A DNA stretch of 43,230 bases from assembly GCA_002497905.1 (NCBI GenBank), contig DAFJ01000039.1:26481-69710 (forward strand), in the 5' to 3' direction. Shown piece by piece: positions 36,144 through 43,230 of this stretch. A program made the position numbers and the translations under genes. This DNA comes from Euryarchaeota archaeon UBA251. GTDB taxonomy: Archaea > Thermoplasmatota > Poseidoniia > Poseidoniales > Thalassarchaeaceae. Below the pieces are notes generated by a model, which searched no databases, was not told the DNA's origin, and saw nothing but the letters and a program-made list of their open reading frames with translations. Position 1 is the first letter of the stretch. Each line of letters opens with the position of its first letter.

Positions 36144-39100
36144 ATGGGACGCGGTAGGGGGGCCGGAATATCTCTTCTGATTGTCTTCCTTTTCATCGGG
36201 CCAGGTCTGCTAGGAATCGCCTCAGCTGTGACACCGGAGGACATCGTAATCGATGGCGATCTCAGCGATTGGTCTACAGATACAACGATGGGAACGGATG
36301 CCAATGGTGTCGCAACCTATCTTACCTGGAATCAGACACACCTCTCCTTCGGTTGGGATGGCACTGACCTATCCTCCGCTGATGAAGGCGCGGATATTTT
36401 CGTCTATCTAAACACCAGCGAGGGTGGCTCCCCTCTTTCCTCGGAATGGGGTTTCTCTCACGTTCTCCCGTTCGCTGCGGATCATGCCTTCGTCTTAGAG
36501 GACTCTACCTATCATGCCATCTTCACTCACCAATCGAGTGGCTGGGAGACTTCTCACGAGGAGAACGACGCGATGGACGTTCACACCTTTCCTGGAGATC
36601 GTTACATCGGTTGGTCAGGTAACATGGTGACCGAGATTTCAGTCCCTTGGTCGGCTATCGGCGACCCGACTCAGGTGGAATTTGTCGTCTGGGCGCAATG
36701 GCAGGATGCCGGCCATGTGTGGACCTCATTCCCTGCTCAGAATCCAGCATCATCTAATGGTGCAGAGACATTCACTCACCTGTATCATCTACCTGACAGA
36801 AATGCGAGCATCTCCCCCAACCAGATGGAGATTAGGGCAGCGAATGTTATCGAGAAGGCGGAGGATGCTCTCAATGTTGCAATTGTTTTCCATCAACATC
36901 AACCATACTACAAGAATAAACTCACAGGTATGTTCGAACTTCCTTGGGTCCGCGTCCATGCAATGACGGAGTACGTTGACTCTCCAGGCATCCTTGCCCA
37001 ATATCCTGGTACGCAGGTAACTTACAACCTCGTACCTTCCTTCCTCGAGCAACTCGTTGATTATCACCGAAACGAGACACCAGACATCCATACGGACTTC
37101 GCCCGAAGAGATTGGCCAACGAATCCAGACGGTACAGTCGCAGGGTATCCGAATGCAACCAATCTGGAGCTTCATACGATGCAGTTTCAGTCCTTCTGGA
37201 ATAGTGGTTGGATCTACAATGTCAGCGCCGAGGACCCCAACGCCTGGGTTATGCCGGCGAGTGTACGCTACAAGGAAATTTACGATGAAACTCTCCACAA
37301 TCTGAAGCCTGCAACCATTATGGATGACGACCTCCTTCCTGCCCAAGATCTCCTTGATCTCCAGGTACTCTGGTATCTCTTCCAGTTCTCTCCTGACTAT
37401 GTGCAGGGTGAGTATGCTCCCTTTTTCGATAATCCTTCAACCTACAGTGCCCCTTCGCAGTCGGACCAAGGGCTGATGGATCTTTTCACCAAGGGCCGTG
37501 ATTATACTCCTGCTGACCTCTCCTACGTAATCGACCAGCAGCATGCACACATGGCGAATGTTTTGCCGATGTATAGTCAACTTGCGGCAGCAGGTCAGGT
37601 TGAACTGACAACAACACCATACTATCACCCAATCATGCCACTCCTGATGATGGATGGTTGGACCTTCGAAGATGGTATCCGTGTCAACAAGGATGCATGG
37701 CCTGACGATGTCCGGGCCCACCTCACAAACGGAATGAATCTATTCGAGGCTGAGCTTGGTTTCAGGCCCACAGGTATGTGGCCTTCAGAGGAAGCAGTAT
37801 CTCCTCCAATGGTTCAGCCCGTAACTGATGTGGGAATTCAATGGATGGTTACAGATGAGGAAATTCTCGCTAAATCTACGATGCCTGGCGGGGGGTCCAT
37901 CGATGTCGATGATGCCGCACAACTGGCAACACCATGGATGGTAGAAGGCGATTCAGGTGGCGAGATAGCCGTAATTTTCCGTGATCGTGTCATTTCTGAT
38001 CGTGTTGCGTTCCAGTATGGTTCAATGACACCAGAGGCAGCTGTTTCGGACTTCCTGTCCTATCTCGATGGTATCCGTTCAGACCTTCTAGCTGCAGGAG
38101 AGGATCCCAGTGAGCACCTTCTCACTGTTGCGATGGATGGTGAGAATTGGATGTTCATGTCTGAGTTCCAGCATACCGACAATGCTCGTCCATTCGTGCA
38201 TGAGTGGTATTCACGTCTAGAATCTCATCCAACTGTGGTGACTACGACACCCTCGGCTTTCCTTGAGAAGAATCTCACATTGCCTCAAATTGAGACGATT
38301 GGAACCGGCTCGTGGATTGATGGCACATTGAGCACTTGGGCAGGTGAGGCAGACGAGAGTCTTGCATGGCAGCGCCTAGTTGAGGCAAGGACTGCCTTGG
38401 TGGACTTCGAGGCTGAGAACCCGGATGCATCTGGTCTCGATCTTGCTTGGGAATCGCTTTACATCGCGGAAGGAAGTGATTGGTACTGGTGGTATGGCCT
38501 AGATCAGGACAGTGGCTATGACGAAATGTGGGATGTTCTGTTCAAGGTGCATCTCTCCAATATCTATCGTGCAATCAATCTCGATCTCCCTCCTTATCTC
38601 CAAGATCTATGGACGAATCCTGCTTTGCCGGATGAGGCTGCGAGCGCTATCATCGAGCCGATGATTGATGGAATTGCCCTTCCCGGTGAATGGGATGGTT
38701 CGGCGGTGTACACTGCAGATTCTGTGAATGGTGGTGATTTGGACATTGAATCGTTCCATCTCGGCTACGATGCTTCGAACCTTTACATCCGAGTAGACAT
38801 GAATGGGCCAGATATCCTGAATTCTCTCAATGAAAATCGTGATGCAGATCTTGCGATTTACTTCATGCAGCCGAACGCTCAGAATTTCAACGAGGTCCAG
38901 ACAAACTTCCGAACCTACTACGGTAACCAAGTTCTTGGCTTCCCAGCTAAGCGTATGGTCGCCTTTGATTTCGCTCAGCTGCGAGATGATGGACAGGCGA
39001 AGTGGAACCTTTTCGATGCTCGAGGAAAGGTTGGCGATAATGAGCAGTGGGCCCTGACAGGGTCCTCGATTCTTGGTGGATGCGCTGGAGACGAAGTATA

Positions 39101-40763
39101 CGAGTTCCGCATCCCTTGGTCCGATCTCGGCCTCGCACCCCGCTACACAACCAGAGTCAAGGTAGTATCTGCGTGGACGGATTCCCTTGCTTACGGTGAC
39201 GGGGAAGACATGGAGGTTGCTCCACCGGCACCCGCTGAGATAGTTCTTCCAGATCTTGAGGAATGGGTTACTTTACTCGAATTCGATGACCAGGTGGGCG
39301 ACGAGACTGGAGATGGAGACTACACCTATCCTCTCGCAGGTGATTTCACGCCAGGAAATGGCCTCTTCGATGCAACTTCAATCAAGATTAGCCAGAGTGC
39401 TTGGAATGCACGTTTTGAGATTGAGATGGCTGAAATGACGGATTACTGGAGCTTATCCAACGGATTTAGTCATCAGATAGTTCAGATTTATGTTGATCAA
39501 GGTGAGAATCCTGCAGGTCGTACGGATATGCTGGAAGGAGCCAATGCAATGGTCCATTCCGATTGGGCATGGGAGGTCGCCATCTCTGCGACAGGTGAGC
39601 CCGGTGCTGTGAAGGCAGTCGATGCCATCACTGGTGAAACGAGTGCGAAGGGTATCGAGGTTTCAGGTGATGTTGGTACGAAGACGATTACAATCACAGT
39701 ATCGAAGAATGTAATCGGCCCGGATGTCCCTGATTATCGATTCATTATCGTGGGGGGGAGTCAAGACGGCTTCGGACCAGGTAAGTGGCGTGACGTCGAT
39801 ACTACAGCGAAAACATGGCGGCTTGGAGGAGGGGCAGACCCATCTCCCGTAGATGGTATCGACTATGATCCAAACATCCTCGATATGCTTCTCCCAGGGG
39901 ATAATCAGAGCACCATGCTCTCCAGTTACGACGTTGATCAGCAGCAATACGCGATTCTTACCGGGTTTGAGTTGCCAGAGGTCGCTCAGCAGGTCTATGG
40001 CGCTAAAGTCGCCGGTACGACATCCTCGTCGGCAATCATTGAATGGTCAACAACTCAGCCTGAGGCAGGCTTCGTCTCATGTACAGAATTGGAATCCTCC
40101 TCTTACATGGTATGGAATGAATCAACCCTCGTTCCAGAGAGTGGTTCTGCACTGACTCACACGCTTCAACTCAATGGCTTGGGCGCTTCTTCTTCCTATA
40201 CTTGCAATATCACAGTTGGAGATTCTACAGCAGTTTCAATCGCCTTCAATACTTCAAGTGAAATCGATGAAACGCCTCCAGAGGTGCTCAACCTCGCCCT
40301 CGAAATAATCACTGGAGGCAACGCATTCCGCATTACGTGGTACACTGACGAGGCGACTACTGAGTCAATCGAGGTTGGTGGCCAGACCTTCACTGGAGAT
40401 ATTGTTGCACTACGTAAGAACCACGATATGACAATCAATCCTTATCCTAGATTTGTTGCATTGCAAACCTATACGGTAACGGTTACAGCAATCGATGCTT
40501 CAGGAAATTCCAACACATCGAGTATTGAATTTACAATAGCTGAAGAAGATGCGGCTTCACCATTACCTGATACTTCTAATCCCGATTCAAGCGGAGAAGA
40601 ATCCGGTGGAAATGAAGAGGGTATTTCCCAAGAGATGGTGCTCATTATCGCCTTCATCGTTGCACTTCTTGTCTTGGGTGCAATCATTCGAACACGGCGT
40701 TCAGAACAGGATATTCTTGCTGAGACCCTCGCTGTCTTTGACGATACCATGGATGAGGACTAA
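36144..40763 (+). CDS. Secreted, membrane-anchored GH57 amylopullulanase-like enzyme
   Basis: The 1,539-residue protein has a signal peptide (1-28), then a DOMON/CBM9-like module (about 33-225; I-D-G-D-L-S-D-W). The GH57 catalytic part follows (about 245-740), with H250-Q-H252-Q-P, the likely nucleophile E549 in G-M-W-P-S-E, and the likely acid D665 in M-D-G-E-N-W. A second DOMON-like segment lies near 838-1040, and a Glucodextranase-C-like domain (D-Y-T-Y-P-L then G-x-F-D pattern) near 1047-1260. Two FnIII-like domains (about 1285-1475) and a C-terminal helix (about 1496-1516) follow, with a short cytoplasmic tail. The layout matches thermococcal amylopullulanases, so alpha-1,4 and perhaps alpha-1,6 glucan cleavage at the cell surface is likely. 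It is divergent from glgP and converges on the DNA polymerase D gene. The start has GGAG nearby but closely spaced. Confidence 0.88.
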   Translation: MGRGRGAGISLLIVFLFIGPGLLGIASAVTPEDIVIDGDLSDWSTDTTMGTDANGVATYLTWNQTHLSFGWDGTDLSSADEGADIFVYLNTSEGGSPLSSEWGFSHVLPFAADHAFVLEDSTYHAIFTHQSSGWETSHEENDAMDVHTFPGDRYIGWSGNMVTEISVPWSAIGDPTQVEFVVWAQWQDAGHVWTSFPAQNPASSNGAETFTHLYHLPDRNASISPNQMEIRAANVIEKAEDALNVAIVFHQHQPYYKNKLTGMFELPWVRVHAMTEYVDSPGILAQYPGTQVTYNLVPSFLEQLVDYHRNETPDIHTDFARRDWPTNPDGTVAGYPNATNLELHTMQFQSFWNSGWIYNVSAEDPNAWVMPASVRYKEIYDETLHNLKPATIMDDDLLPAQDLLDLQVLWYLFQFSPDYVQGEYAPFFDNPSTYSAPSQSDQGLMDLFTKGRDYTPADLSYVIDQQHAHMANVLPMYSQLAAAGQVELTTTPYYHPIMPLLMMDGWTFEDGIRVNKDAWPDDVRAHLTNGMNLFEAELGFRPTGMWPSEEAVSPPMVQPVTDVGIQWMVTDEEILAKSTMPGGGSIDVDDAAQLATPWMVEGDSGGEIAVIFRDRVISDRVAFQYGSMTPEAAVSDFLSYLDGIRSDLLAAGEDPSEHLLTVAMDGENWMFMSEFQHTDNARPFVHEWYSRLESHPTVVTTTPSAFLEKNLTLPQIETIGTGSWIDGTLSTWAGEADESLAWQRLVEARTALVDFEAENPDASGLDLAWESLYIAEGSDWYWWYGLDQDSGYDEMWDVLFKVHLSNIYRAINLDLPPYLQDLWTNPALPDEAASAIIEPMIDGIALPGEWDGSAVYTADSVNGGDLDIESFHLGYDASNLYIRVDMNGPDILNSLNENRDADLAIYFMQPNAQNFNEVQTNFRTYYGNQVLGFPAKRMVAFDFAQLRDDGQAKWNLFDARGKVGDNEQWALTGSSILGGCAGDEVYEFRIPWSDLGLAPRYTTRVKVVSAWTDSLAYGDGEDMEVAPPAPAEIVLPDLEEWVTLLEFDDQVGDETGDGDYTYPLAGDFTPGNGLFDATSIKISQSAWNARFEIEMAEMTDYWSLSNGFSHQIVQIYVDQGENPAGRTDMLEGANAMVHSDWAWEVAISATGEPGAVKAVDAITGETSAKGIEVSGDVGTKTITITVSKNVIGPDVPDYRFIIVGGSQDGFGPGKWRDVDTTAKTWRLGGGADPSPVDGIDYDPNILDMLLPGDNQSTMLSSYDVDQQQYAILTGFELPEVAQQVYGAKVAGTTSSSAIIEWSTTQPEAGFVSCTELESSSYMVWNESTLVPESGSALTHTLQLNGLGASSSYTCNITVGDSTAVSIAFNTSSEIDETPPEVLNLALEIITGGNAFRITWYTDEATTESIEVGGQTFTGDIVALRKNHDMTINPYPRFVALQTYTVTVTAIDASGNSNTSSIEFTIAEEDAASPLPDTSNPDSSGEESGGNEEGISQEMVLIIAFIVALLVLGAIIRTRRSEQDILAETLAVFDDTMDED

Positions 40764-42362
40764 TTACGCAAACGGAATACTAGCTGTCTCATGAGTATGG
40801 AGATTCACAACTGTGAGAATTGCAGGTCTAGGTTGGAATCCGAGTGTCCGCTGGTAGGATGTCTGGTCTTGCCAGGTGCTGCTGTGAATCAGCGTCACGC
40901 CCTTATGGTCTGAGACGTGGTGTCCGTGCACGTGGCCGGTGACGAAAATGTCGGGTACAGTTCGAATCACAAGATTGTCTTCTGGCTCTGGCGAGAGAGG
41001 TGTCTTTCCACCCCATGCGGGAGCGAGGTGTCGTCGATCAATCATCGCACGCATTGCTGCTTCTGGGCGGTCATAGGACACAGAGCGCATCTTCGCTACG
41101 AAGTCATCGATACTCTTTCCATGATACGAAAGGATGCGTACTCCGTGGAGGCTGAAGTCACACGGATTGCCAACGAAGGTTGTGTTGTTGTAATGCTGTT
41201 GAAGTTCAGGATCAAGTGCAGGCTGAGGCTCAGCAGGGCGAACCGCATCATGATTCCCAGGTAGTAGGATGACATCTACCCAGTCGGGTAATGGCTCAAG
41301 GAGTTCAGCGAGTCCACTGTATTGGTTGAATAGGTCTGGGATGGCCAACTCCTTTTCCTGATTAGGATAGATGCCGACGCCATCAACGCCGTCACCACTG
41401 AGCACGAAATAGCGGATTGTCTTCGCCAATGGATCAGTGTTGAACCAGTGAATCATCTTCTCCCACTGTGCACTTAGGAATGTCTTGGACCCCAGATGTA
41501 CATCTGATAGGAAGGCAACGGAGATTGCTTGGTCGGCAGGTGCACTGGCCTTATCGTGACGACGGAAGGTTGGCAGATGTATGTCTTCTACGAAGAATAG
41601 GTCTTTCCTACCACGTTGTTGATCTGCTAGCCTTCCTGTGACTCCGATTACATCGTCTGGCATCAATCCAGCATTAATCGGTAGATTAGGATCATCTTCG
41701 AACCTATTTTTGAGAAGACATTGGATTTCAGTACCTTCATCCTCCAAAAGGAATCTTAGATGCCCGTTCTTGGTGTGCTCTGGGGTTCCTACGATTCCTA
41801 GAATCGTGCATTCATCCTCTCTGTATCGTGTTTTGTTGTTGATGACCTCTCCGATTTTTGTTGGCCTGTTTGGGAGAGTTCTCGATTCGATTAACATTCG
41901 ACTGATTGTGGCGAATCGGTCATTGAAGCAGGACAGGATATCTGACATTCTACCTTCTGTTACACTATTTCCGGTGATGTCGAAGTGAACCTCCAGTTCC
42001 ATGTCCACGTCTTTTGCTTCCATCGGAAAGTGGCTGAGATCGAAATGAGGTAGGCCATGGGGCCTTGCAGCGGGATTAATCTGTGATTCATCAACGGGTG
42101 CTACAGTTCTGGCACCTGCTGAAGCATCAAGCACAGGGGCGACTTCAGCTATATTTTTGGGGCCTTCATCGATACCTGCAATCTCGATGAGTTGATCCAA
42201 CACATCTGCAGTCAACAGGCCACGTATATTCGCGGTCATCGCGGCACTTAGAATCGGTACAATCGATTCAAGGGATTCAAGTCGCTCACGGGCACTTGGC
42301 GCAGGAGGGAGCCTAGCATGGCAAAGGCTCTCGTACTTTGCCTCCCAAGTTTCCTCCGACAT
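40764..42362 (-). CDS. polB: DNA polymerase D small subunit (DP1), with calcineurin-like 3'-5' exonuclease domain
   Basis: DP1 pairs with DP2 to form the archaeal replicative polymerase PolD and supplies proofreading. The 532-residue protein has an N-terminal helical region, an OB fold (about 180-262) and a calcineurin-like phosphoesterase domain with intact metal ligands: D287-V-H289, G-D324-G, G-N-H-D (369-372), H414 and G-H-V-H-G-H (476-481). These are the residues of an active nuclease, unlike the inactive eukaryotic homologues. Length fits euryarchaeal DP1. The DP2 gene is not in the window. The gene lies 43 bases downstream of pncC-like in the same direction; no Shine-Dalgarno is evident. 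Confidence 0.94.
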   Translation of the reverse strand: MSEETWEAKYESLCHARLPPAPSARERLESLESIVPILSAAMTANIRGLLTADVLDQLIEIAGIDEGPKNIAEVAPVLDASAGARTVAPVDESQINPAARPHGLPHFDLSHFPMEAKDVDMELEVHFDITGNSVTEGRMSDILSCFNDRFATISRMLIESRTLPNRPTKIGEVINNKTRYREDECTILGIVGTPEHTKNGHLRFLLEDEGTEIQCLLKNRFEDDPNLPINAGLMPDDVIGVTGRLADQQRGRKDLFFVEDIHLPTFRRHDKASAPADQAISVAFLSDVHLGSKTFLSAQWEKMIHWFNTDPLAKTIRYFVLSGDGVDGVGIYPNQEKELAIPDLFNQYSGLAELLEPLPDWVDVILLPGNHDAVRPAEPQPALDPELQQHYNNTTFVGNPCDFSLHGVRILSYHGKSIDDFVAKMRSVSYDRPEAAMRAMIDRRHLAPAWGGKTPLSPEPEDNLVIRTVPDIFVTGHVHGHHVSDHKGVTLIHSSTWQDQTSYQRTLGFQPRPAILTVVNLHTHETASIPFA

Positions 42363-42405
42363 GGAATTTCAGGGGCTTGGCGACACTCAAAGAGGATTGC
42401 GGCCC

Positions 42406-43143
42406 TCATTCCTCGGACCAGATGTCCTCTGGCTCCTTTCGCTTGAGTTCCTCGACCACGGTAACTCCACCTTCTTGCTCATCGGACCATCGTACTTCTC
42501 CGAACCACGCATCCTCCATACCGGGGACGCGTCCGAATGCTGCTAGAGCCCCTGCATCTAACGAAATTGTCTTCTCTGAATCAGATTCTTCCTCGTCTCC
42601 TATATCCTTGCGGATATCCATCGAGAGATGGCCGGATTCAAGTCCCTCAATCAGATTTAGTGCAGTCTCAAGGGCCAAGGACACAAACAATTGCTTGTTC
42701 GTGGAGCGATCACCTTCCTGATTTTTTGTACTACGGACGAGGAATGCATCGGCCTGACGGTTGTAAGCACAGACAAAAGCGAGACCGACAGGCTTCGTAT
42801 CTGTCCCCCCTCCCGGCCCCGCAATTCCTGTAATCGATATCCCGATATCTGCGCCCGAGCGTTGTACGGCGCCTTGTGCCATTCCGAAGGCTACTGGAAA
42901 AGATACAGCACCAGGGACTGTGTCTCCCTTGAAGTTCTCAGGTGCAACACTGAGTTCCTTCATCTTCGCCTCATTCGAGTAGGTGACCCATCCTTGACGG
43001 AACCAGGTACTTGCTCCGCTGATGTCGGTGAGAGCGCTTGTGAGCATACCACCCGTGCACGACTCTGCTGTTGTAACCGTCCATTCAAGGAGTTTGAGTT
43101 TCCTTGCAAGGCGCGAGGCTAGGGTCGCATTGCGATCGCCCAT
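42406..43143 (-). CDS. CinA/PncC-family nicotinamide-nucleotide amidohydrolase with C-terminal extension
   Basis: The first 165 residues match the CinA C-terminal domain: T-A-E-S-C-T-G-G (residues 25-32), Y-S-N-E-A-K and T-G-I-A-G-P-G-G-G-T (105-114). The family deamidates nicotinamide mononucleotide for NAD recycling. The protein is 245 residues, against about 160 for stand-alone PncC. The extra C-terminal part is acidic (D-I-G-D-E-E-E-S-D-S-E), does not resemble the CinA N-terminal MoCF domain, and has no function I can name. A TATA-like element about 25 bases before the ATG suggests a leaderless mRNA. Confidence 0.85.
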   Translation of the reverse strand: MGDRNATLASRLARKLKLLEWTVTTAESCTGGMLTSALTDISGASTWFRQGWVTYSNEAKMKELSVAPENFKGDTVPGAVSFPVAFGMAQGAVQRSGADIGISITGIAGPGGGTDTKPVGLAFVCAYNRQADAFLVRSTKNQEGDRSTNKQLFVSLALETALNLIEGLESGHLSMDIRKDIGDEEESDSEKTISLDAGALAAFGRVPGMEDAWFGEVRWSDEQEGGVTVVEELKRKEPEDIWSEE

Positions 43144-43162
43144 CAGTACATTCGGGTCGCCG

Positions 43163-43173
43163 CCTATTTTTGA
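43163..43173 (-). promoter_or_regulatory. TATA-like element for the pncC-like gene
   Basis: On the minus strand the sequence TCAAAAATAGG is centred about 25 bases upstream of the ATG at 43143, the spacing of a leaderless archaeal transcript. It lies in the short gap between the gene and the tRNA. Confidence 0.45.
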
Positions 43174-43207
43174 GGATGCCTAATGCTATGATTAAGGAAA
43201 TTAGGAG

Positions 43208-43230
43208 TGGGCCCGACCGGAATTGAACCG
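43208..43230 (-). tRNA. Partial tRNA, 3' end only (isotype not readable)
   Basis: On the minus strand the window edge holds CGG-TTCAATT-CCGGT (most of a T-arm), then the acceptor 3' strand CGGGCCC and a discriminator A at 43208. CCA is not encoded. The matching acceptor 5' strand would be GGGCCCG, seen in several archaeal tRNAs such as Ile or Arg, but the anticodon is outside the window. Confidence 0.8.

Noticed and set aside
1..43230. Insertion sequences, integrases, prophage genes or CRISPR arrays
   Set aside because: No transposase, integrase or phage-like protein and no regularly spaced repeats were seen. The tRNA at each end has no visible duplicated attachment sequence.

Overview
The window is archaeal. 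It encodes Nob1, the small subunit of DNA polymerase D (found only in Archaea), a secreted GH57 enzyme, surface proteins with C-terminal membrane anchors, and an archaeal class III (type IV pilin) N-terminal motif. One flanking tRNA shows a 3' end with no encoded CCA. Dense packing, very large Asp/Asn/Ser/Thr-rich surface proteins and the GC-D-NATNYNPSAEVDD-SCEY repeat suggest a planktonic marine euryarchaeon, with Marine Group II (Poseidoniales) as my best guess. That assignment is inference; no 16S gene or taxonomic search is available here.

Layout. (1) 1-1924: partial tRNA-Glu, a DedA-family membrane protein, nob1, tatA and a MoaD/ThiS-like ubiquitin-fold protein. (2) 1999-7211: a two-gene ABC system, a LolD/MacB-type ATPase plus a 1,506-residue FtsX-type permease with a large propeller-like extracellular insertion. 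(3) 7354-24789: two secreted surface proteins with their own TATA boxes. The first (1,066 aa) has a C-terminal anchor and a Gly6-acidic tail. The second is a 4,622-aa giant with beta-helix regions, a complete type 1 copper (cupredoxin) site, a DOMON/CBM9-like module, cadherin-like repeats and a type IV pilin-like C-terminus. (4) 24882-40763: an alpha-glucan locus. A HAD phosphatase is followed by a tightly coupled binding protein, two permeases, an ATPase and a membrane-anchored GH13 enzyme. 4-alpha-glucanotransferase and alpha-glucan phosphorylase lie on the opposite strand, and a divergent membrane-anchored GH57 amylopullulanase-like protein follows. (5) 40764-43230: the DP1 subunit of DNA polymerase D, a CinA/PncC-family protein and a partial tRNA.

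How the genes may work together. The anchored GH13 and GH57 enzymes would cut starch- or glycogen-like polymers at the cell surface. The MalE/F/G/K-like importer would take up the oligosaccharides, and MalQ plus GlgP would convert them to glucose and glucose-1-phosphate. No glycogen synthase or branching enzyme is present, so the locus looks catabolic. The GH57 protein and the giant surface protein share the same DOMON-like module, linking the glucan locus to the surface-protein region.

The most unusual object is the giant protein at 10921-24789. Its C-terminus carries a membrane helix, a short charged cytoplasmic loop, and then an archaeal pilin-type segment (AVSPVIATILLVAITVVLAG) followed by about 180 residues. 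This arrangement raises the possibility that a pilin-like subunit is made as part of an adhesin polyprotein.
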